From Micromonospora sp. H61 (GTDB lineage Bacteria > Actinomycetota > Actinomycetes > Mycobacteriales > Micromonosporaceae), in the NCBI RefSeq assembly GCF_018070325.1, contig NZ_JAGPXY010000051.1, positions 1 through 47,558 on the forward strand: a stretch of DNA of 47,558 bases. Direction: 5' to 3'. The position numbers and the translations under genes were made by a program. Each line of letters opens with the position of its first letter. Position 1 is the stretch's first letter. Shown here piece after piece: positions 7,579-17,508 of the stretch. The notes beneath the pieces are model-generated. The model saw nothing but the letters and a program-made list of their open reading frames with translations. It was not told the origin of the DNA and did not search any database.

Positions 7579-8442
7579 ATGGCCAGCCGCTCACGTCTCC
7601 TCGCGCTCACCCTCGCCGGCGCCGTCGTCGTAGCCACCGCCGGATGCGCGCCACAGGACGAGAAACCCACCCCCGATGTCACAGCAGTGCCGTCCTGCGC
7701 CAAGGACAGCCTGCCCACGCGTACGCCGGGCAAGCTGACGATCGCCACCGACCAGCCCGCGTACGAGCCGTGGTTCGCCAAGGACAAGCCGGACAGCGGA
7801 GAGGGCTTCGAATCCGCTGTCGCGTACGCGGTGGCCGAGAAGCTCGGCTACGCCCGCGCCGACGTCACCTGGACCCGGGTCAAGTTCGACACCGCCATCG
7901 CGCCGGGGCCGAAGGACTTCGACTTCGACATCAACCAGTTCTCCATCACCGACGAACGCAAGCAGGCGGTCGACTTCTCCGCGCCGTACTACCTGGTGCG
8001 GCAGACCGTCATCGCGTTGAAGTCCTCGAAGATCGCCGGCCGCAAGTCGCTGGCCGAGCTGCGGGACGCCCGGCTCGGCGCGCAGGTCGGCACCACCAGC
8101 TACCAGGCGATCACCGACGTGATCAAGCCGACCGCCAAGCCGCAGGTCTACAACAGCAACGACGACGCGAAGAAGGCCCTTCAGAACGGGCAGCTGGACG
8201 GTCTCGTGGTGGATCTTCCGACCGCCTTCTACATCACCGGCGCGGAGATCACCGACGCGACGATCGTCGGGCAGGTGCCGCAGGTCGGTACGCCCGAGGC
8301 GTTCGGGTTGCTGCTGGACAAGAACTCCCCACTGACCTCCTGCTTGAGCGGGGCGGTCGGTCAGCTCACCGCGGCGGGCACGCTGAAGGAACTGGAACAG
8401 AAGTGGCTCGCGCAGGTGGCAGGGGCGGCCGAGCTGCGGTGA
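7579..8442 (+). CDS. Amino acid ABC transporter substrate-binding lipoprotein
   Basis: Extracellular solute-binding protein of family 3 (polar amino acids), 287 residues. It has a lipoprotein signal peptide with a hydrophobic stretch ending in VATAGC; the Cys near residue 22 would be lipidated. The mature part shows the family 3 pattern: KLTIATDQPAYEPWF, GFESAVAYAVAEKLGY, FDFDINQFSITDERKQAVDF and YLVRQTVIALK. The ligand cannot be specified from sequence. The ATG at 7579 is immediately followed by the signal peptide. Its TGA overlaps the permease GTG (GTGA), so translation is likely coupled. Confidence 0.94.
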   Translation: MASRSRLLALTLAGAVVVATAGCAPQDEKPTPDVTAVPSCAKDSLPTRTPGKLTIATDQPAYEPWFAKDKPDSGEGFESAVAYAVAEKLGYARADVTWTRVKFDTAIAPGPKDFDFDINQFSITDERKQAVDFSAPYYLVRQTVIALKSSKIAGRKSLAELRDARLGAQVGTTSYQAITDVIKPTAKPQVYNSNDDAKKALQNGQLDGLVVDLPTAFYITGAEITDATIVGQVPQVGTPEAFGLLLDKNSPLTSCLSGAVGQLTAAGTLKELEQKWLAQVAGAAELR

Positions 8443-9284
8443 CGCTTCTGGACCATGCGCCCTCGAAGGCGCAGCTGCGGCGGTCGGCGTACCGGCGTCG
8501 GCAGACCGTCTACAGCGTGCTCGTCGCGGCGTCCTCGACGGCGGCGCTCGGCACGCTGCTGGTGATCGCGGTGACCGGGGCGCCGGGCTGGGACCGGGTC
8601 CGGCGGTCGTTCCTGGATCCGGAGATCGCCCGCGACGCGCTGCCGACGGTGCTGAGCGGGCTCTGGCTCAACGTACGGCTGCTGGTCTGCTGTGCGGTCG
8701 GCGCGCTGCTGCTCGGGCTGGTGATCGCCGTGCTGCGGACGCTGCGCGGGCCGGTCTTCTTCCCGGTCCGCGCGCTGGCCGCCGGCTACACCTACACCTT
8801 CCGCGGCCTACCGCTGATCATCGTGCTGTACCTGCTCACCCTCGGCGTGCCGGGGCTGCGGTTGCAGGGCATGCCGCCGGTGCTGGTGCTGGGTGGGATC
8901 GCGTTGATCCTCACCTACGGCGGCTACCTCGCCGAGGTGTTCCGGGCCGGCATCGAGTCGGTGCACTCCAGCCAACTCGCCGCGGCCCGCTCGTTGGGCC
9001 TGACCTACCGGCAGACGATGCGGCACGTGGTCCTGCCGCAGGCCGTCCGGCGGGTGGCGCCACCCCTGCTCAACGACGTGGTGGCGTTGCAGAAGGACGT
9101 CGGGCTGGTCTCGCTGGCCGGGCCGATCGACGCGGTCCGCGCCGCCCAGATCGCCACCGCGCAGACCTTCAACTACACGCCGTATGTCGTGGCGGGGGTG
9201 CTCTTCGTGCTGCTCGCCATCCCGCTGATCGCGGTCACCGACTGGGTGACGCTGCGTGCGGCCCGCCGACAGTCGGGGGGCTGA
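8439..9284 (+). CDS. Amino acid ABC transporter permease
   Basis: Inner-membrane permease of the HisM/GlnP type, 281 residues. A first transmembrane segment (VLVAASSTAALGTLLVIAV) is followed by a loop (about 40-75) and the five-helix BPD_transp core. The EAA loop, which contacts the ATPase, is SLGLTYRQTMRHVVLPQAVR. FRGLPLIIVLYLL is typical of this family. The frame is open far upstream, but the GTG at 8439 overlapping the binding-protein stop is the natural start. The ATPase follows after 3 nt. Confidence 0.94.
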   Translation: MTLLDHAPSKAQLRRSAYRRRQTVYSVLVAASSTAALGTLLVIAVTGAPGWDRVRRSFLDPEIARDALPTVLSGLWLNVRLLVCCAVGALLLGLVIAVLRTLRGPVFFPVRALAAGYTYTFRGLPLIIVLYLLTLGVPGLRLQGMPPVLVLGGIALILTYGGYLAEVFRAGIESVHSSQLAAARSLGLTYRQTMRHVVLPQAVRRVAPPLLNDVVALQKDVGLVSLAGPIDAVRAAQIATAQTFNYTPYVVAGVLFVLLAIPLIAVTDWVTLRAARRQSGG

Positions 9285-9287
9285 CCC

Positions 9288-10031
9288 ATGGCGTTGTTGC
9301 GGTGTCGGGGCCTGCGCAAGGAGTTCGGCGGGCACGTCGTGCTCGACCACCTCGATCTGACCGTGGCCGAGCACCAGGTGGTGGCAGTGATCGGCGCGTC
9401 CGGGTCCGGCAAGTCGACACTGCTGCGCTGCGTCAACCTGCTTGACGAACTCGACGACGGGACCATCGAGTTGGACGGGGAGGACATCTCCGATCCCCGG
9501 GTGGACCCGGACCGGGTCCGGCGGCGGATCGGCATGGTGTTCCAGGCGTACAACCTCTTTCCGCACCTGAGCGTGTTGGACAACATCACCCTCGCGCCGC
9601 GCCACGTGCACCGGCGGGTCCGGGCGGAGGCGGAGGCGCAGGCCCGGGAGCTGCTGGACCGGGTGGGGCTCGGCGCCAAGGCGGACGCCTACCCGGACCG
9701 GCTCTCCGGCGGGCAGCAGCAGCGGGTGGCGATCGTCCGGGCGCTGGCCAACTCACCTCGACTGATGCTGCTCGACGAGGTCACCTCCGCGCTCGACCCG
9801 GAGCTCGTCGGCGAGGTGCTGGCGATGATCCGCGATCTGAAGGCCGACGGCATGACAATGGTGCTGGCCACCCACGAGATGGGCTTCGCCCGGGAGGTAG
9901 CCGACGAGGTGTGCTTCCTCGACGCCGGGCGGGTCGTCGAGAGCGGCCCGCCGGAGCAGGTGCTCGGCGAGCCGACCCAGCCTCGTACCCGGCAGTTCCT
10001 GCGCCGGATCATCGAGGCCGGCCGTCTCTGA
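9288..10031 (+). CDS. Amino acid ABC transporter ATP-binding protein
   Basis: GlnQ/HisP-type ATPase, 247 residues. It carries Walker A GASGSGKST (36-44), Q-loop VFQAYNLFPHL, signature LSGGQQQR (139-146), Walker B LMLLDEVTSALDP (159-171) and H-loop ATHEMGFA. It energises uptake with the two genes upstream. All catalytic residues are present. Its stop codon lies inside the left arm of the terminator hairpin at 10020-10053. Confidence 0.96.
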   Translation: MALLRCRGLRKEFGGHVVLDHLDLTVAEHQVVAVIGASGSGKSTLLRCVNLLDELDDGTIELDGEDISDPRVDPDRVRRRIGMVFQAYNLFPHLSVLDNITLAPRHVHRRVRAEAEAQARELLDRVGLGAKADAYPDRLSGGQQQRVAIVRALANSPRLMLLDEVTSALDPELVGEVLAMIRDLKADGMTMVLATHEMGFAREVADEVCFLDAGRVVESGPPEQVLGEPTQPRTRQFLRRIIEAGRL

Positions 10032-10053
10032 AGGCCCGCCTTCAGAGACGGCC
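10020..10053. terminator. Perfect 16-bp bidirectional terminator hairpin
   Basis: GGCCGTCTCTGAAGGC (10020-10035), two loop bases, then its exact reverse complement (10038-10053). It sits between the ABC ATPase (plus) and ribH (minus), which converge. The TGA of the ATPase is within the left arm. There is no T-tract, as is common in actinobacteria. Confidence 0.75.
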
Positions 10054-10068
10054 GAGGCGTCAGAGGCG

Positions 10069-10571
10069 TCAGCCGCCGAAGCCGACCCGTTGGGCGTTGC
10101 CCGCAGCCACCGTCCGCACGGCCAGCGCCGCGTCGAGCGCCGCCACTGTGGCGGACCAACCCTTGTCCTCCGCCGAGCCGGGCAGACCGGCGCGGTCGCG
10201 GGCCTGCTCGATGGTCTCCACCGTCAACACCCCATGCGCCACCGGCTTGCCCTCGTCCAGCGCCACCCGGGTCAGCCCGTCGGTGACCGAACGGCACACG
10301 TAGTCGAAGTGGGCGGTGGACCCGCGGACCACCACGCCGAGGGCGACCACCACGTCGCAGCGGCGGGCGAGGGCCTGCGCGACCACCGGCAGCTCGACCG
10401 AGCCGGCGACCCGGGCGACCACGGAACGCGCGCCGCACGCCTCGGCGGCGGCCACCGCACGCTCCAGCATGTGGTCGGTCAGCTCGCCGTGCCAGCGGGC
10501 GGCAACGACCCCGACGGTCAGCCCTGCGGCGTCGACCGCCTCGACTCCCGGCTCACCGAAACCCGCCATCG

Positions 10572-10575
<4 letters not shown>
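10069..10575 (-). CDS. ribH: 6,7-dimethyl-8-ribityllumazine synthase
   Basis: Penultimate riboflavin step: joins the pyrimidine diamine with dihydroxybutanone phosphate; it assembles as icosahedral or pentameric particles. It has 168 residues. Family marks are VGVVAARWHGELTDHML, GSVELPVVAQALA, VALGVVVRGSTAHFDYV (the His is the catalytic acid/base) and LTVETIEQA. ATG at 10573-10575 overlaps the ribBA TGA (ATGA), and a second in-frame ATG follows at 10569. Last gene of the rib operon. Confidence 0.96.
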
Positions 10576-11833
<1,258 letters not shown>

Positions 11834-11837
<4 letters not shown>

Positions 11838-12517
11838 GCGACGGCCTCCCGGTAGATGGGCGTACGGACGGTGGCCATGGCGCGCGAGGTGCGCCACCAG
11901 GCGGCGAAGCCCCAGACGCAGAGGGCGCCGTAGATCAGGTACATGACGGCCGACGGGTAGAACCCGCCGCGCAGCAGCAGCGGCACGCCGACCGCGTCCA
12001 CAGCGATCCAGAGCAGCCAGAACTCCACCCAGCCCCGGGCCATGCCGTACGTGGCCAGCAGGCTGCCGGTGAGGATCCAGGCGTCGGGCAGCGGGCCCCA
12101 CGAGCCCAGGGCCTTGAGCAGCGGGTACGCCGCGGCGGTGCCGATCACGGCGGCCACCAGCAGCATCAGTCGCTCCCGTCCGGTGGCCCAGCGCGGCACG
12201 ACAGCGGCCTGCCCGGCGTCGGCGCGACGGTTGCGCTGCCAGCGCCACCAGCCGTAGACGCTGACCGCGAAGAAGAACACCTGCCGGCCGGCCTGCCCGT
12301 ACAGGTCGTGCTCCTGTGGGGTGGCGAACACCCCACCGAGGAAGACGGTGAGGAGCAGCGCGTTACCGACCATGCCGACCGGCCACGCCCAGACCAGCCG
12401 GCGCAACCCGAGCAGCGCCGAGACCAGCCCGAACGCGTTGCCGACGATCTCCCTGGCCAGCACCGGCGAGCCGGCGACGTGCACCTGGGCGTCCAGCAGC
12501 CAACTGAGCGGGCCCAT
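11834..12517 (-). CDS. ribM: PnuC-family riboflavin transporter
   Basis: Membrane protein of 227 residues with about six hydrophobic segments (REIVGNAFGLVSALLGL; WPVGMVGNALLLTVFLGGV; FFFAVSVYGWWRWQ; LMLLVAAVIGTAAAYPLL; WILTGSLLATYGMA; YLIYGALCVWGFAAW) and the PnuC-type W-x-x-W motif (WWRW). PnuC relatives carry nicotinamide riboside, but those inside FMN-riboswitch rib operons of actinobacteria are the RibM riboflavin facilitators. Its position between ribE and ribBA supports RibM. The ATG at 12515-12517 shares one base with the ribE stop. Confidence 0.85.
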
Positions 12518-13161
12518 CAGGCCGCCCCGCCCGGGTTCGCGGCCGCCCCGCTGGCGTCGGCGTTGGTGAGCCGGTCGCCGAGCAGCCGCTCGACGTACTT
12601 GGCCAGCACGTCGACCTCCAGGTTGACCGGGTCGCCGACGCCCTTCGCGCCGAGCGTGGTCAGCTTCAGCGTGGTCGGGATCAACCCGACGGCGAACTCG
12701 TCCGCGCCGACGGCGGCGACTGTCAACGAGACACCGTCGATGGTGATCGAGCCCTTCTCCACCACGTAGCGGGACAGGGCGGCGGGCAGCCGGAACCGGA
12801 CGGTCTCCCACTGCTCGGCCGGCTCCCGGGAGATCAGTTCACCGACGCCGTCGACGTGGCCCTGCACCAGGTGCCCGCCGAGCCGGCTACCGAGAGCGGC
12901 GGCCCGCTCCAGGTTGACCGGGTCGCCGGGGCGCAGCGCGCCCAGCGCGGAGCGGCGCAGCGTCTCCCCCATCACGTCGGCGGTGAAGACCCCGTCGGCC
13001 ACCTCCACGACGGTCAGGCAGACACCGTTGACGGCGATCGAGTCGCCGTGCCGGGCGTCGGACGTGACCAGCGGGCCGCGTACGCCCAGCAGCGCCGAAT
13101 CCCCTGCCGTCGGCGCCACCCGGACGATCTCGCCCAATTCCTCGATAATGCCGGTGAACAT
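12517..13161 (-). CDS. ribE: Riboflavin synthase alpha chain
   Basis: Final step: dismutates two lumazine molecules to riboflavin and the pyrimidine diamine. It has 214 residues with the two tandem lumazine-binding barrels: MFTGIIEELGEIV, NGVCLTVVEV and, in the second, GGHLVQGHVDGVG and DGVSLTVAAVG. The C-terminal tail (about 195-214) is Ala/Gly-rich. ATG at 13159-13161 starts 1 nt after the ribD stop. Some authors name this gene ribC. Confidence 0.96.
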   Translation of the reverse strand: MFTGIIEELGEIVRVAPTAGDSALLGVRGPLVTSDARHGDSIAVNGVCLTVVEVADGVFTADVMGETLRRSALGALRPGDPVNLERAAALGSRLGGHLVQGHVDGVGELISREPAEQWETVRFRLPAALSRYVVEKGSITIDGVSLTVAAVGADEFAVGLIPTTLKLTTLGAKGVGDPVNLEVDVLAKYVERLLGDRLTNADASGAAANPGGAA

Positions 13162-13162
13162 C

Positions 13163-14224
13163 TCAGCCCTCCCTTTTGCGGGGCAAAGCGGTGATCCGCA
13201 GATCCGGACCGATCTGCGTAACGTCGACGAACTCCAGATCGATGGCCTCGGCGATGGTGGTCACTCCCGCGTCGACCAGAGCGGTCGGGCCGGCGCCGAG
13301 CAGCCGCGGCGCGACGTACCCGACGATCTTGTCGACCAGGCCGGCCTCCAGGAACGCGCCGGCCAGCCGGGGGCCGCCCTCCAGCAGCACCGCGCGGACC
13401 CCGCGCTGGTGCAGCGCCGCGAGCAGCGCCGACAGGTCGACCCGGCCGTCCGGGTCGGCGCCGACCTCGTCGGCGGTCGCGATCCACGTGCGGGCGGCGC
13501 CGTCGCGGACCTTGGCGTCAGCCGGGGTACGCCCCGAGCTGTCCACCACCACCCGCAGCGGCTGCCGGATGGCCAGGCTGCCGTCGCGCAGGTTGCGGGC
13601 GGTCAACCGGGGGTCGTCGGCGAGCACGGTGCCCACCCCGGCGATGACCGCGTCGACAGTGCCGCGCAGCGCGTGCACGTCGATCCGGGCCGCCTCCGAG
13701 GTGATCCACATGCTGGTGCCGTCCGCCGCGGCGGAGCGCCCGTCGAGCGTGGCGGCGTACTTCCAGATCACGTACGGCCAGCCCCGGCGCATCGAGGTCA
13801 ACCACGCGACGTTGCCGGCCTCGGCCTCCTCACCGCGTACCCCCAGATCGACCCGGACCCCGGCGGCGCGCAAGGTGGCGGCGCCCCCGGAAGCGACGGG
13901 GTTCGGGTCGGGTACGGCGATGACCACCCGGCCCACCCCGGCCTGGACGAGCGCGGAACTACAGGGGCCGGTGCGGCCGGTGTGGTCGCAGGGTTCCAGA
14001 GTGACGACAGCGGTGCCGCCCTTGGCCCGCTGCCCGGCCTGCGCCAGGGCGACGATCTCGGCGTGCGGCCCCCCGGCGTACGCGTGGAAGCCCTCGCCCA
14101 CGACCTCGCCGTTCTCGTCGAGGAGCACGCACCCGACCACCGGGTTGGGGCTGGTGGTGCCGAGCCCGCGCGCCGCCAACTCGATCGCACGCCGCATCGC
14201 CTCATCAACGGAGACGCTGGCCAT
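13163..14224 (-). CDS. ribD: Bifunctional pyrimidine deaminase/reductase
   Basis: Deaminates and then reduces the GTP cyclohydrolase II product. It has 353 residues. The N-terminal cytidine-deaminase-like domain has HAEIVAL and the zinc motif PCDHTGRTGPC; the C-terminal DHFR-like NADPH domain starts around WPYVIWKYAATLDGRSA and includes GGPRLAGAFLEAGLVD. First gene of ribD-ribE-ribM-ribBA-ribH, about 165 nt after the FMN riboswitch. The ATG at 14222-14224 has AGGGGC upstream. Confidence 0.95.
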   Translation of the reverse strand: MASVSVDEAMRRAIELAARGLGTTSPNPVVGCVLLDENGEVVGEGFHAYAGGPHAEIVALAQAGQRAKGGTAVVTLEPCDHTGRTGPCSSALVQAGVGRVVIAVPDPNPVASGGAATLRAAGVRVDLGVRGEEAEAGNVAWLTSMRRGWPYVIWKYAATLDGRSAAADGTSMWITSEAARIDVHALRGTVDAVIAGVGTVLADDPRLTARNLRDGSLAIRQPLRVVVDSSGRTPADAKVRDGAARTWIATADEVGADPDGRVDLSALLAALHQRGVRAVLLEGGPRLAGAFLEAGLVDKIVGYVAPRLLGAGPTALVDAGVTTIAEAIDLEFVDVTQIGPDLRITALPRKREG

Positions 14225-14389
14225 CGCGCTGCCCCTGCCCTCTCACTCGCCGGTCCGCGCGCGGGCGGTCAGGGAGGCGGTGGCCATGGGGCCACGGGCA
14301 GGCGGTGGCGGATTCCGGGAACGGCACAGCCGCCCCGGGGGGTCGGGTCGGCACGCTGAAGCCAGCGGCCGGCTCGGACCCGTCCGTCC

Positions 14390-14558
14390 CGCGCGCTGTC
14401 TCCCATCCGGACTGTCTGGGCGCGGACGAACCGCCCCCAACCGTCGGCCCCGGATTTTCACCAGGTCCACCGGACGGCAGAGCCGTCCGGGTCGCGGGCT
14501 GACCACGGTTGGACCGTGGATCACCGCCGGTTCGGAATTTCACCGAGTCCCGCCAGCG
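14390..14558 (-). promoter_or_regulatory. FMN riboswitch (RFN element)
   Basis: The aptamer can be read on the minus strand: GGTGAAATTCCGAACCGGCG, then AGCCCGCGA, GTGGACCTGGTGAAAATCCG, GGCCGACGGT, and the closing block AGTCCGGATGGGAGA. All are hallmark segments of the six-armed FMN aptamer. The ribD start is about 165 nt further on. The expression platform has no T-tract; masking of the ribosome site or a T-less terminator are both possible. A -10-like TAAGAC lies at 14578-14583. I see no coding frame in 14225-14639. Confidence 0.95.
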
Positions 14559-14639
14559 CGTGGTGGGTACCCGGAAAGTCTTACACGCCGATCCCGCTCC
14601 GTCGCCACCTAGGCGAGCTACTTCACAGCGGTATCACGC

Positions 14640-15596
14640 TCAGGTGACGCCGCGACGCCGGTCCACCGCTACGTACGAGCCCGGTTGACTCTTGGCCACC
14701 GTCTTCATTTCCGAGGCCACCGCGATCGCCTCGAGCGGGTCGGTGAACCGCTTGCCGGCGTCGGAGAGGGACACCCCGATGGAGAGCGTGACCAGGGCCG
14801 CCCGCCGGATGTTGCCGCGTCGATCCTTCAACTCGACGAAGCCGCGCTCCCGGTCGGTCTGGTCGTAGAGCGTGTCGGCGGCGTTCTCGAAGTCGACGAC
14901 CGCCCGGGACGTCAGTGGGCGCACCTGGTCCGGGGCGCAGACGATGACGAAGTCGTCACCGCCGACGTGACCGAGGAAGGCCGGTGGCAGCCCGACGCCC
15001 ACCACCGCCCGGTGCAGGCTGCGGGCCAGCGCGGAGATGAAGTCGTCGCCGCGCACGAAGCCGTACCGGTCGTTGACGCTCTTGAACCGGTCGATGTCGA
15101 CGTAGCCGACGGCGTAGTCCACGCCGTTTCGGACCCGATCGCTGATCTCCCGACGGATCCGGCTGTTGCCCGGCAGCCCGGTCAGCGGGGAGACCTCCCG
15201 GAACTCCTTGTTGCGGCGCAGCGTGGACGAGACCCGGGCCACCAACTCGGCGGTGTCGAACGGCTTGACCAGGTAGTCGTCCGCGCCGGCGCTGAGCCCG
15301 TGCACCTTGTCGACGGTCATGCCCTTGGCGGTCAGCATGATCACCGGAAGGGCTGACGTCATCGGGTCGGCGCGCAGCCGGCGGGTCAGCTCCAGCCCGT
15401 CGATCCGGGGCATCATGAGGTCGACCACCGCGAGGTCCGGCCGTTGGCGTTCGATGACCTCCAGGGCCTCCTGGCCGTCGCTGGCGTGGATCACCTCGAA
15501 GCCGTGCAGCCGCAGGTTGAACTCGACGAACCGAGCGATGTCCGCGTCGTCGTCCACGACGAGAATGATGTCCTTGCGGTCGGCCTCGGGCTCCAC
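14640..15596 (-). CDS. Response regulator with GGDEF-type (GGDDF) domain
   Basis: 318 residues from GTG at 15594-15596. A receiver domain (about 8-125) has acidic pocket DDD (15-17), phospho-acceptor D59 (VVDLMMPR), T89 and K111 (KPF). A GGDEF domain (about 135-310) has LTGLPGN, DIDRFKSVND with metal ligand D167, and GHVGGDDFVIV at 209-219. The signature is GGDDF rather than GG(D/E)EF, and no RxxD inhibitory site precedes it. It is probably a phosphorylation-controlled diguanylate cyclase, though the Glu-to-Asp change makes activity uncertain. The start lies 1 nt after the rpe stop, so the two are coupled. No histidine kinase is nearby. Confidence 0.88.
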   Translation of the reverse strand: MEPEADRKDIILVVDDDADIARFVEFNLRLHGFEVIHASDGQEALEVIERQRPDLAVVDLMMPRIDGLELTRRLRADPMTSALPVIMLTAKGMTVDKVHGLSAGADDYLVKPFDTAELVARVSSTLRRNKEFREVSPLTGLPGNSRIRREISDRVRNGVDYAVGYVDIDRFKSVNDRYGFVRGDDFISALARSLHRAVVGVGLPPAFLGHVGGDDFVIVCAPDQVRPLTSRAVVDFENAADTLYDQTDRERGFVELKDRRGNIRRAALVTLSIGVSLSDAGKRFTDPLEAIAVASEMKTVAKSQPGSYVAVDRRRGVT

Positions 15597-15597
15597 C

Positions 15598-16278
15598 TCA
15601 GGCCCCGGGCGCCGCGCGTTCCGCCAGTGCCCGCAGGTGCCGTACCGCCTCCGCCGGGTCGGCGGCCCCGTACACGGCGGTGCCGGCCACGAACGCGTCG
15701 GCGCCGGCCGCGGCCGCCTGCTCGATGGTGTCGGCGGCGATCCCGCCGTCCACCTCGATGCGCAGCTCCAGGTGCCCGGCCGACGCGTGCCGCCGGGCCG
15801 TCCGCACCTTCTCCAGGAGCTGCGGAATGAACCGCTGCCCACCGAAGCCCGCCTTGATCGTCATGATCAGCAGGGTGTCGAAGCTGGGCAGCAGGTCCAG
15901 GTAGGGCTCGATCGGGGTGTCCCGGTCGATGGCCAGGCCCGCCTTCGCACCGGCCGAACGCAGGTCCTTCGCGAGCGCCACCGGGTCGTCGGACGCCTCC
16001 GCGTGGAAGGTGACGTTGTACGCCCCGGCGTCGGCGTACCCGGGGGCCCACCGGCGCGGGTCCTCGATCATCAGGTGCACGTCGAAGGGCATCGTCGTGA
16101 CGGCCCTCAGGCTCTGCACCACGGGCAGCCCAATGGTCAGGTTCGGCACGAAGTGGTTGTCCATCACGTCGACGTGCAACCAGTCCGCGGCGTCCTCGAC
16201 GGCACGGACTTCTTCGGCGAGGCGGGCGAAATCGGCGGCCAGGATGCTCGGCGCGACGATCGGCGGCGGTACGGTCAC
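15598..16278 (-). CDS. rpe: Ribulose-phosphate 3-epimerase
   Basis: Interconverts ribulose-5-P and xylulose-5-P in the pentose phosphate pathway. It is a TIM barrel of 226 residues: IVAPSILAADFARL, WLHVDVMDNHFVPNLTIG (metal ligands), FDVHLMIEDP, IMTIKAGFGGQRFIP and IEVDGGI. I chose the GTG at 16276-16278 because homologues begin here. A -10-like TACACT at 16285-16290 ends 6 nt before it, so the message is probably leaderless. Confidence 0.96.
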   Translation of the reverse strand: MTVPPPIVAPSILAADFARLAEEVRAVEDAADWLHVDVMDNHFVPNLTIGLPVVQSLRAVTTMPFDVHLMIEDPRRWAPGYADAGAYNVTFHAEASDDPVALAKDLRSAGAKAGLAIDRDTPIEPYLDLLPSFDTLLIMTIKAGFGGQRFIPQLLEKVRTARRHASAGHLELRIEVDGGIAADTIEQAAAAGADAFVAGTAVYGAADPAEAVRHLRALAERAAPGA

Positions 16279-16284
16279 GGGGCC

Positions 16285-16290
16285 AGTGTA
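16285..16290 (-). promoter_or_regulatory. Candidate -10 for leaderless rpe transcript
   Basis: TACACT on the minus strand, with 6 nt before the rpe GTG. That spacing would place the transcript start at the start codon, which is common in actinobacteria. No convincing -35 is seen. Confidence 0.4.
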
Positions 16291-16461
16291 CGAAGGTGGC
16301 CACCCGCCACCCGCATCGCGGCACCTTTGGGGACGCCCTGTGACCCAGCAGTGACCATTGGTGCAGAATTGGACGCTCCGGACCCTCGAATCCGGACGAA
16401 CAGACATCAGCCACTGGCCGATCGACGGAAACGCGACGACACTCCAACCGGGACGGTGCCG

Positions 16462-16467
16462 TAGGCT
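16462..16467 (+). promoter_or_regulatory. Candidate -10 of the first septum-formation-type gene
   Basis: GTGCCGTAGGCTGCACGCC contains TAGGCT, 65 nt before the ATG at 16533. The matching position before the second paralogue holds TTGCCGTATGCTGCTGCGCC with nearly the same spacing, so the promoter seems to have been duplicated with the gene. Confidence 0.45.
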
Positions 16468-16532
16468 GCACGCCCGCCGGGGTCTCGCCGCGGGGCGCGG
16501 CGACCGGCCGCCAGCTCCCGGGAGGGCGGACG

Positions 16533-17426
16533 ATGCGACGGTGGCTTCCAGCGCTGGTGCTGGCCAGCGTCACGACGATGCTGCTGCTGGCCGGCTGCGC
16601 GCCGGCGCGAGGCGCGGACGGTGATCTCACCGACGACTGGCCGACGCTGCGGGTTCCGAAGCCGTTCACCCCCGCCACCGACACCTGCCTGCCGCGGATC
16701 GCCACTGTCGTGCAGGCCAGCACGTACGAGACGGTGGACTGCGCGCGCAACCACCTGGCCGAGACCATCCACGTCGGCACCTTCGTCGGGCCCGACGCGC
16801 TGACCGAGGCCCGACCGGAACCCGGATCGTCGGCGCTGCGCACGGCTCGCGCCGAGTGCGACCAGCGGGCCCGCCAGGTGCTCGGCGGCGACTGGCACAC
16901 AGCCAGACTCGCGCTGTCCCTCGCGTTGCCGTCCGCGCCCGCCTGGGCCGGCGGCGCCCGCTGGTTCCGCTGCGACCTCAGCGAGACCGGCAGCATCGAC
17001 AACACCCGCCCGGTGAACCGCACCGGCAGCCTGCGCGGCGCGTTGATCGGCGACACGCCCCTGACGCACCGTTGCTTCGACCCCAAACTGATCGGCGACA
17101 ACCTCAACTACATGGCGCCGGTGCTGTGCACCGAGCCGCACCGCGCCGAGTTCGTGGGTGTCTACGAGGAGCGGGACATGAGCTGGGCGGAGTTCGCCAA
17201 GTCCGCCGAGCAGGCCCACCGGCGCTGCATGGCGCTGATCGCCGAGTACGCGGCGGTGCCCAACAACAGCGAGCTGCCGTACCGGGCCGGGTCCATCTAC
17301 TACCCGCCGTCGCAGCGGGAGTGGGAGGACGGCGACCGTGGAGTGCGCTGTTTCCTGTGGAGCGACGACCGCAAACTCACCCGCTCGATGCGCGGCGCCG
17401 GTCCCGAGGGACTGCCCGCGATCTGA
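16533..17426 (+). CDS. Septum-formation family lipoprotein, paralogue 1
   Basis: 297 residues. It has a lipoprotein signal peptide (MRRWLPALVLAS..., lipobox LLAGC). The exported part has two similar halves, each with four Cys. Corresponding segments are VDCARNHLAETIHVGTF in the first half and VLCTEPHRAEFVGVYEE in the second. This is the pattern of the actinobacterial septum-formation domain, whose biochemical role is unknown. Eight mature Cys suggest four disulphides. It starts at ATG 16533 behind GGGAGGG. It is followed by a paralogue with the same layout. Confidence 0.8.
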   Translation: MRRWLPALVLASVTTMLLLAGCAPARGADGDLTDDWPTLRVPKPFTPATDTCLPRIATVVQASTYETVDCARNHLAETIHVGTFVGPDALTEARPEPGSSALRTARAECDQRARQVLGGDWHTARLALSLALPSAPAWAGGARWFRCDLSETGSIDNTRPVNRTGSLRGALIGDTPLTHRCFDPKLIGDNLNYMAPVLCTEPHRAEFVGVYEERDMSWAEFAKSAEQAHRRCMALIAEYAAVPNNSELPYRAGSIYYPPSQREWEDGDRGVRCFLWSDDRKLTRSMRGAGPEGLPAI

Positions 17427-17438
17427 ACATCGTTGCCG

Positions 17439-17444
17439 TATGCT
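17439..17444 (+). promoter_or_regulatory. Candidate -10 of the second septum-formation-type gene
   Basis: TATGCT, 64 nt before the ATG at 17509, in the same context as the -10 at 16462-16467. The -35 is not clear in either copy. Confidence 0.4.
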
Positions 17445-17508
17445 GCTGCGCCGTGGCGCTATCGACCGGCTGGGTCCGGTCGGGGGCCAGCAGCAGCGGG
17501 AGGTCGGG

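Noticed and set aside
16360..16410. tRNA-like TCGAATCC near 16388
   Set aside because: No cloverleaf can be formed around it; no acceptor stem.
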